A stretch of 64,000 bases of DNA from Phaeospirillum sp. GTDB taxonomy: Bacteria; Pseudomonadota; Alphaproteobacteria; Rhodospirillales; Magnetospirillaceae. The notes under the pieces were generated by a model. The model was given only the letters and a program-made list of their open reading frames with translations, searched no databases and had not been told where the DNA came from. The stretch spans positions 41,021-105,020 of the forward strand of contig JAVBXM010000242.1 of assembly GCA_030824585.1 (NCBI GenBank). The letters are read 5' to 3'. Below, piece by piece: positions 51,771-61,317 of the stretch (positions are counted from its first letter, which is position 1; every line of letters starts with the position of its first letter). The position numbers and the translations under genes were made by a program.

Positions 51771-52337
51771 GTGGCAAAGGTGGCGGGTATCGTTGTCTAC
51801 GATCTGGAATACACCACCTGGGAAGGCGCGCGCGAGCGTCAATGGTCGGGGCCGGGCGAACATCGTGAAGTGGTACAGGTGGGAGCCGTCCGCCTGGACA
51901 GCGGAGCCGAACTGTCCCTTCTGATCAAGCCCCGCCGCAATCCGGCCCTGAGCGCCTATTTCAGTGGCCTGACCGGTATCACCCAGGATCAGGTCGACCG
52001 TGACGGACTGGACTTTCCCGAGGCCCTCGGCCGGCTGGCCGATTTTGCCGCCGGAGCCGATCTGGCCTCCAACGGCGCGGACGAAGGCGTACTGCGCGAG
52101 AATTGCGCCCTCACCGGCTGCGCCTTTCCCTTCGAGGCATGCTGTCACGACCTGTCGCCGCTGCTGATGAAGGCCGCAGGCGCGCAAGCCCACATCTATA
52201 GCTGTGAAATGGCCGCCGCTTTCGGCCTGAGTGCCGATCAACGTGCCCACGACGCCCTGGGCGACGCCCGTCAGGTGGCCCAGGTGCTCCGCCATCTGTT
52301 GAAGACCGGACGCGTCCGGCCATCCGATCTGGTATAA
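51771..52337 (+). CDS. DEDDh-family 3'-5' exonuclease
   Basis: A 188-residue RNase T/DnaQ-like exonuclease: Asp11 and Glu13 (VVYDLEYTTW) are the first acidic pair, and HDALGDAR near the C-terminus gives the His-x4-Asp of the DEDDh type. A housekeeping-type DNA or RNA trimming enzyme with no evident glycan role. The start is GTG (51771, or 51780). Its stop is 8 bp before the fused oxidoreductase gene, so they may be co-transcribed. Confidence 0.82.
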   Translation: MAKVAGIVVYDLEYTTWEGARERQWSGPGEHREVVQVGAVRLDSGAELSLLIKPRRNPALSAYFSGLTGITQDQVDRDGLDFPEALGRLADFAAGADLASNGADEGVLRENCALTGCAFPFEACCHDLSPLLMKAAGAQAHIYSCEMAAAFGLSADQRAHDALGDARQVAQVLRHLLKTGRVRPSDLV

Positions 52338-52345
52338 GGCCCGTC

Positions 52346-54499
52346 ATGAAGCAAGTGATCCAAAGCACCCGCAGCGGTAAGCTCTCCTTGAAGCAGGTCC
52401 CCGACCCCAGGGTCCGGGCCGGTCATGTCCTGGTCGCCACCCGGGCCTCGCTGATCAGTGCCGGCACCGAGCGCATGGTCATCGATTTCGCCCGCAAAAG
52501 CTTGGCCGCCAAGGCCTCGGCCCGCCCCGATCTGGTGCGCAAGGTGCTGGACAAGGCGCGGCGAGACGGGCTGATCTCCACCTTCAAGGCGGTGATGGCC
52601 CGCCTGGACGAACCTCTGCCGCTGGGCTATTCCGCCGCCGGCACCATCTCGGCGGTCGGCGCCGGGCTGGAAGGCGCCTTTGCCACCGGCCAGCGGGTGG
52701 CCATGGCCGGAGCCGGGCTGGCCAATCACGCCGAACTCAACGTGGTGCCGCGCAATCTGGTGGCCGCCATTCCCGATGACGTCACCGACGAGGAGGCCGC
52801 TTTCGGCACGGTGGGTTCCATCGCCATGGCCGGCATGCGCTCGCTGGGAGCGCAATTGGGCGACGTGGTGGCGGTGTTGGGCGTCGGGCTGGTGGGACAG
52901 TTGGCGGTTCAGTTGCTGGCGCTGCAGGGCGCCCGGGTCATCGCGCTTGATGTCAATCCGCAACGACTGGCCCTGGCCAAGGCCATGGGCGCCGAACTGA
53001 CCTGGATGCTGGGCGAGCACGGCCTGACCGAGGCGGTGGCGGCGCTGACCGGCGGCATCGGTTGTGATTCCGTGCTGATTGCCGCGGCCACCGACTCGTC
53101 GGAACCCCTGGCCCTGGCCGCCGAGCTGGCCCGCGACCGCGCCCACGTGGTGCTGGTGGGCAAGACCGGCACCGAATTCGACTATGCCGCCTATATGAAG
53201 AAGGAGCTGACGCTCGGTGTATCGCGCTCCTATGGCCCCGGCCGCTACGACGAGGATTTCGAATCTCGTGGCGTCAAATACCCCGTGGGCTGGGTGCGCT
53301 GGACCGAAGCAGAGAACCTGCGCGAATGCGTGCGCCTGATGAGCCGGTCGCTATTCCGCCGCCTGGATGTGGGGGCGCTGATCACCCATCGTTTCGCCTT
53401 CGACGATGCGGAAAGTGCCTATCGCCTGGTCACCGGCGGCGGAGAGCCCCATCTCGGCGTGGTGCTGGGCTATGGCGACCGTCCTCCCGCCGAGGCCAAG
53501 ATCTTTCCTGCCACCAAGGCCCCGGCCGGGCGTTGCGTCATGGGGGTGATCGGTGCCGGCAATTTCGCCCGCACCGTGCTGCTCCCCGAACTGGTGCGGC
53601 TGCCCAACGTGGAGTTCCGGACGCTGTGCACCCAGCGCGGCCAGACCGCCGAGCACGGCCAGCAGACTTTCGGCTTCGCCAATGCCACCACCGATGTGGA
53701 TCTGGTGCTGAACGACCCGGCCATCAACGCGGTGCTGGTAGCCACCCGTCACGGCAACCACGCCGAGATGACGGCGCGGGTGCTGGAGGCCGGCAAATCG
53801 GTACTGGTGGAAAAGCCCCTGGCGCTGGACCGGGAACAGCTCAACCGGGTGATCACCGCCCGCCAGGGCTCGCCCGGCTTCTTCACCGTCGGCTTCAACC
53901 GCCGCTTCGCGCCGCTGACCCTCAAGGCCCGCGCCCATTTGGCCCGCCATCCCGGCCCCAAGGTGCTGATGCTGCGCGTCAACGCGGGCGCCTTGCCGGC
54001 GGAAAGCTGGGTCAATGCCGCCGAGGAAGGGGGCGGCCGCATCCTGGGCGAGCTGTGCCACTTCATGGATCTGGCCCGCACCCTGGCCGGTTCCCCCATC
54101 GCCACCGTCCAGGCCGAAAGCGCCGCCGTGACCCATGGCGGCTGCGACGATCTTTCCGTCACCCTGACCTTCAAGGACGGCTCCCTGGCCACCATCGTCT
54201 ATACCGCCCAGGGCGACACCGCCCACAGCAAGGAACGCTTCGAGTGTTTCGCAGGAGGAACGGTGGTGGTGATCGACAACTTCCTGACCCTTTCCATCAC
54301 CCAGGGCGGCCGCACCCGGACGGAAAAGTCCATGGGCCAGGACAAGGGACACCGCGCCGAGCTCGACACCTTCACCCACGCAGTGGCAACCGGCGGCCCA
54401 GCGCCCGCCGACGAGGCCGAACTGATCGAGACCAGCCTTGCCACCATAGCCGTGCTGGAAAGCCTGCGCGACGGGCGGCGTATCAGCCTGGAGGACTAG
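52346..54499 (+). CDS. Bi-domain oxidoreductase: zinc-type alcohol dehydrogenase fused to Gfo/Idh/MocA dehydrogenase
   Basis: A 717-residue fusion. Residues about 1-380 are a medium-chain dehydrogenase (GYSAAGTISAVG, VAVLGVGLVGQLAVQLL, with few of the usual zinc cysteines). Residues about 393-717 are a Gfo/Idh/MocA oxidoreductase (VMGVIGAGNFARTVLLPEL, VEKPLALDREQLNRV, with EKP). Both halves have intact Rossmann motifs. The same fusion is known from other polysaccharide loci. It probably interconverts a keto and hydroxy position on an NDP-sugar; the substrate is unknown. Confidence 0.88.
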   Translation: MKQVIQSTRSGKLSLKQVPDPRVRAGHVLVATRASLISAGTERMVIDFARKSLAAKASARPDLVRKVLDKARRDGLISTFKAVMARLDEPLPLGYSAAGTISAVGAGLEGAFATGQRVAMAGAGLANHAELNVVPRNLVAAIPDDVTDEEAAFGTVGSIAMAGMRSLGAQLGDVVAVLGVGLVGQLAVQLLALQGARVIALDVNPQRLALAKAMGAELTWMLGEHGLTEAVAALTGGIGCDSVLIAAATDSSEPLALAAELARDRAHVVLVGKTGTEFDYAAYMKKELTLGVSRSYGPGRYDEDFESRGVKYPVGWVRWTEAENLRECVRLMSRSLFRRLDVGALITHRFAFDDAESAYRLVTGGGEPHLGVVLGYGDRPPAEAKIFPATKAPAGRCVMGVIGAGNFARTVLLPELVRLPNVEFRTLCTQRGQTAEHGQQTFGFANATTDVDLVLNDPAINAVLVATRHGNHAEMTARVLEAGKSVLVEKPLALDREQLNRVITARQGSPGFFTVGFNRRFAPLTLKARAHLARHPGPKVLMLRVNAGALPAESWVNAAEEGGGRILGELCHFMDLARTLAGSPIATVQAESAAVTHGGCDDLSVTLTFKDGSLATIVYTAQGDTAHSKERFECFAGGTVVVIDNFLTLSITQGGRTRTEKSMGQDKGHRAELDTFTHAVATGGPAPADEAELIETSLATIAVLESLRDGRRISLED

Positions 54500-54501
54500 G
54501 A

Positions 54502-55527
54502 TTGGCCACGGCTGCGGTCCAGACCATGGCGGAGAGCGGGCAGGCGGCCCTGTGGGCGGCGCTGGCCACCTTCGCCGCCAGTCTGGGCGCCACCCGCGCC
54601 GTGCTGGCCTGGCTGCGCCACAGGCAGATCCTCGACCATCCCAACGAGCGCTCCAGCCACAGCCTGCCCACGCCCCGGGGCGGCGGGCTGGCGGTGACGC
54701 CGGTCACCGTGGCGGCGCTGATCCTGGCCGCCTTCGCCGTCGGCGGCCAGCCCACCTTCCTGGCGGCGGGCGCCCTGGTCCTGATGGCCATCTCCTGGGT
54801 GGATGACCGCAAGGGGCTGGCTCCCCTGCCCCGCTTCCTGACCCAGGCCGCCATCGTCGCCGCCAGCCTGATCGGCCTCGGCCCCGAGGCCTTGGCCTTG
54901 CATGGTGTACTGCCCCTGTGGGCGGACCGCCTGCTGATCGGCCTGGGTTGGTTGTGGTTCGTCAATCTCTACAATTTCATGGACGGCATCGACGGCATCA
55001 CCGGCGTGGAGAGCGTCGCTATCGGCCTGGGCCTGGCCGCCGTGGCCGCGCTGACCGGCCTGGGCGGAATGCTGCCGCCCACCCTGATCATCGCCGCCGC
55101 CGCCTTGGGCTTCCTGGTGTGGAACTGGCATCCGGCCCGCATCTTCCTGGGCGATTCCGGCTCCATTCCGCTTGGCTACCTGCTGGGTGGGCTGCTGGTG
55201 CAACTGGCCGTTTCCGGGCAGTTGGCCGCCGCCCTGATCCTGCCCGCCTATTACCTCGCCGATGCCACCATCACCTTGCTGTGGCGCCTCAGGGACGGCG
55301 AACGCATCTGGCAGGCCCATCGCCGCCATTTCTACCAGCGTGCCGTGCGCGGCGGCCAAAGCCATGCCCGGGTGTCGCTGCTGATCCTGGGCGGCAATGT
55401 GGTTTTGACGGGCGCCGCCCTGTTGGCCGCCCTCGGCCACACCGTCCCGGCGGTGATGATCGCGCTGCTGGCGGTAGCGGGCGTGCTGGGGCAGATGACC
55501 CGCTGGGCGGGAGGAATCCTCCGATGA
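54502..55527 (+). CDS. WecA/WbpL-type undecaprenyl-phosphate sugar-1-phosphate transferase
   Basis: A 341-residue polytopic membrane protein with about ten hydrophobic helices. WVDDRKGLAPLPRF is the metal-binding DD site, NFMDGIDGITG and RIFLGDSGSIPLGYLLGG are the MraY/WecA motifs, and HRRHFYQRAV is a WbpL-like substrate loop. It links the first sugar-1-phosphate to undecaprenyl phosphate and thus starts glycan assembly. TTG 54502 is chosen because GGAGG lies seven bases before it; ATG 54526 has none. The much longer upstream frame is a shadow. Confidence 0.88.
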   Translation: MATAAVQTMAESGQAALWAALATFAASLGATRAVLAWLRHRQILDHPNERSSHSLPTPRGGGLAVTPVTVAALILAAFAVGGQPTFLAAGALVLMAISWVDDRKGLAPLPRFLTQAAIVAASLIGLGPEALALHGVLPLWADRLLIGLGWLWFVNLYNFMDGIDGITGVESVAIGLGLAAVAALTGLGGMLPPTLIIAAAALGFLVWNWHPARIFLGDSGSIPLGYLLGGLLVQLAVSGQLAAALILPAYYLADATITLLWRLRDGERIWQAHRRHFYQRAVRGGQSHARVSLLILGGNVVLTGAALLAALGHTVPAVMIALLAVAGVLGQMTRWAGGILR

Positions 55528-56480
55528 GAGTCCTGGTCACCGGTGCCAACGGCTTCGTCGGGCAGCCCCTGTGCCGGCGGCTGGCCGAGCTGGGCCACCA
55601 CATCGCCGGCGCCGTGCGGGGCCAGCCTCATTTGCCCGATTGTGTCGAGCGCCGCCCGGCCGGCCGGCTGGCCGCCGACGGGGATTGGAGTGCGGCCCTC
55701 CAGGGAATGCAGGCGGTGGTGCATCTGGCGGCCCGCGTCCATGTGATGCACGACGCCTCCCACGATCCCCTGGCCGAATTCCGCGCCGCCAATGTGGCCG
55801 GAACCCTGAGGCTGGCCGAGCAGGCAGCCCGGGCGGGGATCGGCCATCTGGTCTTCCTCAGCTCCATCAAGGCCAATGGCGAGGAGACCACCCACACGCC
55901 GTTCGGCCCCCTGAACGCCGCCCCAGTGGACCCCTATGGCATCTCCAAATTGGAGGCCGAGCAGGGGTTGGCCGAAATCGCGGCGCGCACCGGGCTGGCG
56001 GTGACCGTGCTGCGCCCGCCCCTGGTCTATGGTCCCGGGGTCAAGGGCAACTTCCGCTCGCTGATCGGGCTGGTGGACCGGGGCCTGCCGCTGCCGCTGG
56101 GGTGCTGCACCATCAACCGCCGCTCACTGATCGGCCTGGGCAATCTGGTGGACGCCATCCGCGCCGTACTGGACCAGCCGCCCCCTGGCGGGCAATGCCG
56201 CGTCTTCACCCTGTGCGACGCCGAAGCTCCCAGCACCGCCGGCCTGGTGCGCGGGATCGCCGCGGCGCTGGGCCGCCCGGCCCGCCTGCTGCCGGTGCCC
56301 GTCGGGCTGATGCGTCTGGGCGCCGGCCTGCTGGGCAAGGGCGCGGCCATCCAGCGCCTGACCGCCTCGCTGGAGGTGGACGGCTCGGCCCTGGCGGCGG
56401 CCATCGGCTGGGCGCCGCCCGAGACCCTGGACGACGGACTGACCGCTACCGCGCGATGGTGGCGGAGCAAGGAGAGTTAA
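55524..56480 (+). CDS. NAD-dependent epimerase/reductase (WbpV/WbjF-like SDR)
   Basis: A 318-residue extended SDR: VLVTGANGFVGQPLCRRLA, VVHLAARVHVM, FLSSIKANGEET and YGISKLEAEQGL (Y-x3-K), with RPPLVYGPGVKGNF and LPLPLG. This resembles the reductases and epimerases paired with WecA/WbpL-type transferases that make UDP-QuiNAc or UDP-FucNAc. The ATG overlaps the transferase stop as ATGA, linking production and use of the priming sugar. Confidence 0.87.
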   Translation: MRVLVTGANGFVGQPLCRRLAELGHHIAGAVRGQPHLPDCVERRPAGRLAADGDWSAALQGMQAVVHLAARVHVMHDASHDPLAEFRAANVAGTLRLAEQAARAGIGHLVFLSSIKANGEETTHTPFGPLNAAPVDPYGISKLEAEQGLAEIAARTGLAVTVLRPPLVYGPGVKGNFRSLIGLVDRGLPLPLGCCTINRRSLIGLGNLVDAIRAVLDQPPPGGQCRVFTLCDAEAPSTAGLVRGIAAALGRPARLLPVPVGLMRLGAGLLGKGAAIQRLTASLEVDGSALAAAIGWAPPETLDDGLTATARWWRSKES

Positions 56481-56483
56481 ACC

Positions 56484-57878
56484 ATGACCACGCTCATTCC
56501 CGTCATCCTGTCCGGCGGCGCCGGCACCCGGCTGTGGCCGCTGTCGCGGGAGCTGATGCCCAAGCAACTGCTGAAGCTGACCGGCGAGCGTACCTTGCTG
56601 CAGGACACCGCCCGGCGCCTGGGCGTGCCGCCAGTGGTGGTGTGCAACGTCGAACACCGCTTCATCGTCGCCGAACAATTGCGCGAGGTCGGCCTGGAGC
56701 CCCGCGCCGTGGTCATCGAGCCGGTGGGACGCAACACCGCACCGGCGGCGGCGGTGGCCGCACTGATGCTGGCCGATAGTGATCCCGACGCCCTGATGCT
56801 GCTGATGCCGTCCGATCATCTGATCGCCGACGTGCCCGCCTTTCACCGGGCGCTGGAGGCTGCCGTACCCCTGGCCGAGGCCGGGCGGCTGGTCACCTTC
56901 GGCATCCAGCCGACCAATCCCAATACCGGCTACGGCTACATCAAGCGCGGCAAGGCGCTGGACGGCGGTTTCGAGGTGGAGCGTTTCGTGGAGAAGCCCG
57001 ATCTGGCCACCGCCGAGACCTATGTGGCCTCGGGCGATTACACCTGGAACAGCGGCATCTTCCTGCTGCCGGTCCGGCTATTCCTCGGGGAATTGTCCCG
57101 CCATGCCCCCGGCATGGCCGAATCGTGCAGGACCGCCCTGGATCGGGGCCGCTCGGACCTGTTCTTCTTCCGCCTGGACGACGAGGCCTTTGCAGCCATC
57201 GCCGGCCAGTCCATCGACTACGCGGTGATGGAGAAGTCGGACAAGGTGGCGGTGGTACCGGTGGAGATGGGCTGGTCCGATATCGGTTCGTGGTCGGCGC
57301 TGTGGCAGGAATCCGGCCGCGATGCCGATGGCAACGCCATTCAGGGCGACGTCCTGGCCCTGGAGAGCTCGGGCTGTTACCTGCGCAGTCAGGGCCGCCT
57401 TGTGGCCGCGGTGGGCCTCAAGGATCTGGTGGTGATCGCCACCGACGACGCCGTCCTGGTGGCCGATAAGGCCCGCGACCAGGAGGTCAAGGCGGTGGTC
57501 GAGGCCCTCAAGCGCGAGGGCCGCCCAGAGGCCACCCAGGGCACCCGCGGCTGGCGCCCCTGGGGCTGGTACCAGACCGTCGAGCAGGGAGAGCGCTTCA
57601 AGGTCAAGCATATCCACGTGGACCCGGGCGCCAAACTGTCGCTGCAAAAGCACTGGCACCGCTCGGAACACTGGGTGGTGGTGCGCGGCACCGCCCTGGT
57701 CACCTGTGGCGACAACACCTTCGTGCTGCGCGAGAACGAATCCACCTTCATCCCCGCCGGCAGCAATCACCGGCTGGAAAATCCCGGCAAGGTGCCGCTG
57801 CGGCTGATCGAGGTGCAGTCGGGCGAGTATGTGGGCGAGGACGACATCGTCCGCATCGAGGATGATTACGGGCGGTAG
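56484..57878 (+). CDS. manC: Mannose-1-phosphate guanylyltransferase / mannose-6-phosphate isomerase
   Basis: A 464-residue bifunctional-type enzyme: VILSGGAGTRLWPLSRELMP is the GTP-binding loop, RNTAPAAAVAALM and FVEKPDLATA follow, and the C-terminal cupin (about 350-464) has RPWGWYQTVEQGERFKVK and LQKHWHRSEHWVVVRG typical of type II phosphomannose isomerases. It makes GDP-mannose for Gmd in the left block. AAGGAGAG precedes the ATG. Its 3' end overlaps the convergent heparinase-like gene by 13 bp. Confidence 0.95.
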   Translation: MTTLIPVILSGGAGTRLWPLSRELMPKQLLKLTGERTLLQDTARRLGVPPVVVCNVEHRFIVAEQLREVGLEPRAVVIEPVGRNTAPAAAVAALMLADSDPDALMLLMPSDHLIADVPAFHRALEAAVPLAEAGRLVTFGIQPTNPNTGYGYIKRGKALDGGFEVERFVEKPDLATAETYVASGDYTWNSGIFLLPVRLFLGELSRHAPGMAESCRTALDRGRSDLFFFRLDDEAFAAIAGQSIDYAVMEKSDKVAVVPVEMGWSDIGSWSALWQESGRDADGNAIQGDVLALESSGCYLRSQGRLVAAVGLKDLVVIATDDAVLVADKARDQEVKAVVEALKREGRPEATQGTRGWRPWGWYQTVEQGERFKVKHIHVDPGAKLSLQKHWHRSEHWVVVRGTALVTCGDNTFVLRENESTFIPAGSNHRLENPGKVPLRLIEVQSGEYVGEDDIVRIEDDYGR

Positions 57879-59446
57879 AATCGCCACCCGAGAACCGCCT
57901 TCCCCCCCCTCAACGACGAGTCCACCCGGATACAAAGCGTGGGCTGCATTTCGTGGAAACGGGGAGAATAGCGGGACTCGGCCAGTGATATGGCCAGACC
58001 GGCGGCAGCGAACCGCCAGCAGGCACCGCCTGCCGCCAAAATCGCGATCTCATCGCCGTCCAGGCGCGCCGTCACCGACGGATGAAGGTGGAAACGGGCG
58101 GTCAGGTGATGGGGGGAACCGGGGCGCAAGGCCTTGACCTCGTCGATACCCTCCAGCTTCCCCTCCTCCAGGCTCAAGCTCCGGCCATGGATCAGGCCCA
58201 GGCGGCTCCAGCCGTCGAACTCGCCCGAGAACCGCCCGCCCGTGCATTCCGCCTTGAAGCGCCCCGGCCGGCGGCCGAGGCGAAAGCCACCATAGACTTC
58301 GGCGCTGTCGCCCCCGTCCACGCCGAGGGTGGAGTGGAAGGCGGTGCCCCGGAAGCGGTTGCGCCACGTGGCGTCCTGATAGGCATAAGTGCCGCAATTG
58401 ACCACCAGCGGATCATTGCCGTCGAAGAACTCGAAGGACAAGGTGTCGGCATGGGCATGGGCGGGCAGGTCGTCGGGACAACAGGGGCCGCAATCCACCA
58501 CCAGCCGCGCCGCCCCCGCCTGCAGCCGCCAATACCCGGCCTCGGGCAGGGCGGTGAGAACCGGCCCCTCGGGCGGTACGGTGGGACCGTCGGCGGTACC
58601 GTCATTGAACTGGGCCAGCGTGCCGGGCGCCATGACGAAGAAGGCCGCCGCCGGGCGCATGCGCCCGATGGCATCGGTGAGAAAGGCGGGAGGCACCTTG
58701 AACAGCGCGGCCAGATCCTCCAGATCGCCCAGCACCTGGAAATGGTAGCTGGGCGAACGTTCGTAATGGCAGCCGTCGGATAGGACCTGTCGCCCGATCT
58801 CCTGCTCCAGGACCCTCAGCGCCTTGGCCAGCCCCGCCCCATGCCCCGGCAGACATACGGCGGCGGTAATGGCGGCCTTGAGATTCTTGATCAGGTGGTT
58901 GCCGCCCACGTCGCGCTCCCACACCCGCTCCAGATGCCGGGCCTGACGGTGCAAGGAGCGATGAAAAGCCGCGACGAAGACGGCATCGGCTCCCTGGCAC
59001 AGAAAATCGGCATGGGTCAGCCACGACACCAGTCTCAGCGACAGGGGATAGGGATGCCAGGCCACCGGATCGAAGCGCTCGAAGCGCGCCAGCCAATGAG
59101 CCACCAGGGCGCGGGCGGCGTCGCTACCCTCATCACCCAGGGCACGCAGATCGGCCAGCCATTCGAAGTAATGCAGGGTGAAACGCCACAGCAGGGGCAG
59201 ACCGGACTCGGTCCAGCCGGTCGCCGGACCCTCCAGGCCCACCAGCCTGATCCGGCCGGTCAGGATGAGACGTCCGTTTACGTTATTTCCAGGGGCGAAG
59301 GGCGGAGCAAGAACCGGAGCGGCCCTCTCCTCACCCAGGCGGGCAGACGCCAGCGCAGTGCGGAAATACGGCAGGCGCGCCCGGTACCACAGGCGATGGA
59401 GCACCTGAGCGGGGCGCAGATGACGCAGGGTCCGCCACAGCCTCAT
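57866..59446 (-). CDS. Heparinase II/III-family protein
   Basis: A 526-residue protein. An alpha-helical N-terminal domain (WLADLRALGD, WERDVGGNHLIKNLKAA) is followed by a beta-rich C-terminal domain (PAHAHADTLSFEFF, RFRGTAFHSTLGVDG) with the Asn/His and Tyr/His residues typical of heparinase-like lyases, e.g. YERSPSYHFQVLGDL. No signal peptide is evident; the N-terminus is basic. In capsule and EPS loci such proteins may trim uronic-acid-containing polymer. It follows the carbamoyltransferase gene by 21 bp. Confidence 0.85.
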   Translation of the reverse strand: MRLWRTLRHLRPAQVLHRLWYRARLPYFRTALASARLGEERAAPVLAPPFAPGNNVNGRLILTGRIRLVGLEGPATGWTESGLPLLWRFTLHYFEWLADLRALGDEGSDAARALVAHWLARFERFDPVAWHPYPLSLRLVSWLTHADFLCQGADAVFVAAFHRSLHRQARHLERVWERDVGGNHLIKNLKAAITAAVCLPGHGAGLAKALRVLEQEIGRQVLSDGCHYERSPSYHFQVLGDLEDLAALFKVPPAFLTDAIGRMRPAAAFFVMAPGTLAQFNDGTADGPTVPPEGPVLTALPEAGYWRLQAGAARLVVDCGPCCPDDLPAHAHADTLSFEFFDGNDPLVVNCGTYAYQDATWRNRFRGTAFHSTLGVDGGDSAEVYGGFRLGRRPGRFKAECTGGRFSGEFDGWSRLGLIHGRSLSLEEGKLEGIDEVKALRPGSPHHLTARFHLHPSVTARLDGDEIAILAAGGACWRFAAAGLAISLAESRYSPRFHEMQPTLCIRVDSSLRGGKAVLGWRFYRP

Positions 59447-59467
59447 CGCCGTCCCCCCCCTACGTGT

Positions 59468-61306
59468 CTAATCCAGCTCGAAAGCGTTCTTGTAGTCCAG
59501 CTTGAGCGCCGGGTCCTGCGCCTCCTTCCTGAGGAAGCAATTGCCCACCACCAGCACCTCGATCTCGCTGCCCATGAAGCAGCGGAAGGCGTCCTCGGGA
59601 GTGCAGACGATGGGCTCGCCCCGGACGTTGAAACTGGTGTTGACCACCACGCCGCAGCCGGTGCGCGCCTTGAACGCCGAGATCAGCGCGTGGTAACGCG
59701 GATTGGTGTCGGCATGGATGGTCTGGACCCGGGCGGAATAATCCACGTGGGTCACCGCCGGAATGCCCGAACGCGGCACGTTCAGCTTGTCGATGCCGAA
59801 CAGCTTGTTCTCGTCCTCGGTCATGGCGCGCCGGTGCTTTTCCGCCACCGGCGCCACCAGCAGCATGTAGGGCGAATCGCCGTCCAGCTCGAACCATTCG
59901 GCCACGTCCTCGCGCAGCACGCTGGGAGCGAAGGGACGGAAGCTTTCCCGGTACTTGACCTTGAGGTTGAGGAGCTTCTGCATGCTGGGCGAACGGGGGT
60001 CACCCAGGATGGAGCGGCCGCCCAGGGCGCGCGGGCCGAACTCCATGCGGCCCTGCATCCAGCCCACCGCCTTTTCCTCGGCCAGGGCCCCTGCCGTGGC
60101 TTCGACCATGGCGCCGTCCTCCATGACCTCGAACTTCGCCCCGGCGGCGCTCAGGCGGGCCTCGATATCGGCCTGCTCGAACACCGGGCCGAGATAGGAG
60201 CCCTTCATGGCATCCTTGCCGGGGGTAACCGCGCGGGGCTGGCCCTGGAAGATGTGATAGCCGGCCAGGGCGGCACCCAGGGCGCCGCCGGCATCGCCGG
60301 CCGCCGGCTGAATCCAGACGTTGTCGAAGATGCCTTCGCGCAGAATCTTGCCGTTGGCCACGCAGTTAAGCGCCACACCGCCGGCCAGGCACAGGTTCTT
60401 CGCCCCCGTCTCCTTCTTGATGCCGTGGCACAGCTTGGAAACGATGATTTCGGTCACCTCCTGGATGGAGGCGGCGATATCCATGTGGAACTGGGTCAGC
60501 GGGTCCTTGTCGGCCCTGCGCACCGGCTGGCCGAACAGCGCCGCGAAGCGGTCGTTGGTCATGTGGAGCCCGGTGCAATAATCGAAATACGACTGGTCCA
60601 GGCGGAACGAACCGTCCTCCTTGAGATCCACCAGTTTGTCGAGGATCAGCCGGGTGTATTTCGGCTCGCCATAGGGCGCCAGGCCCATCAGCTTGTATTC
60701 GCCGGAATTGACCCGGAAGCCGGTGTAATAGGTGAAGGCGGAATAGAGCAGCCCCAGGGAATGGGGAAAGTGCAGCTCCTTGTGGATTTCCAGCCGGTTG
60801 CCCGAACCCATGGCCAGGGACGTGGTGGTCCACTCGCCCACACCGTCCATGGTCAGCACCGCCGCGTCCTCGAAGGGCGAGGGGAAGAAGGCGCTGGCCG
60901 CGTGGCTGAGATGGTGCTCGGCGAACAGCAGCTTGTTCATCCAGTCGAAATCGGGCGCGAAGCGCTTGATCTCGCGGGTCAGCAGGTCCTTCTGGAACAG
61001 CTTTTCCTTCAGCCACACCGGCATGGCGGCCTTGAACGAGGTAAAGCCCTTGGGCGCAAAGGCCACATAGGTCTCCAGCAATCGCTCGAACTTGAGGAAC
61101 GGCTTGTCGTAGAACACCACGAAATCCACGTCGCCCAGCCCGATGCCCGCCGCCGCCAGGCAATAGGCGATGGCGTTTTCGGGAAAGGCGGCGTCATGCT
61201 TCTTGCGGGTGAAGCGCTCTTCCTGGGCGGCCGCGACGACGCGGCCATCCTCGATCAGGGCGGCGGCACTGTCGTGGTACAGGGCGGAAAGGCCGAGAAC
61301 GCGCAA
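59468..61306 (-). CDS. NodU/CmcH-family carbamoyltransferase
   Basis: A 612-residue enzyme transferring a carbamoyl group from carbamoyl phosphate to a sugar hydroxyl. The N-terminal ASKHA-fold domain shows LGLSALYHDSAAALI, AEHHLSHAASAF (metal histidines) and VLTMDGVGEWTT; NLCLAGGVALNCVANGK is mid-protein; the YrdC-like C-terminal domain has GRMEFGPRALGGRSIL and VNTSFNVRGEPIVCT. The start is TTG 61306 with AGGGGA seven bases upstream; the frame continues further but without family sequence. The trio with DUF5989 and SxtJ proteins is characteristic. Confidence 0.92.
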   Translation of the reverse strand: MRVLGLSALYHDSAAALIEDGRVVAAAQEERFTRKKHDAAFPENAIAYCLAAAGIGLGDVDFVVFYDKPFLKFERLLETYVAFAPKGFTSFKAAMPVWLKEKLFQKDLLTREIKRFAPDFDWMNKLLFAEHHLSHAASAFFPSPFEDAAVLTMDGVGEWTTTSLAMGSGNRLEIHKELHFPHSLGLLYSAFTYYTGFRVNSGEYKLMGLAPYGEPKYTRLILDKLVDLKEDGSFRLDQSYFDYCTGLHMTNDRFAALFGQPVRRADKDPLTQFHMDIAASIQEVTEIIVSKLCHGIKKETGAKNLCLAGGVALNCVANGKILREGIFDNVWIQPAAGDAGGALGAALAGYHIFQGQPRAVTPGKDAMKGSYLGPVFEQADIEARLSAAGAKFEVMEDGAMVEATAGALAEEKAVGWMQGRMEFGPRALGGRSILGDPRSPSMQKLLNLKVKYRESFRPFAPSVLREDVAEWFELDGDSPYMLLVAPVAEKHRRAMTEDENKLFGIDKLNVPRSGIPAVTHVDYSARVQTIHADTNPRYHALISAFKARTGCGVVVNTSFNVRGEPIVCTPEDAFRCFMGSEIEVLVVGNCFLRKEAQDPALKLDYKNAFELD

Positions 61307-61317
61307 ATCCGTCCCCT

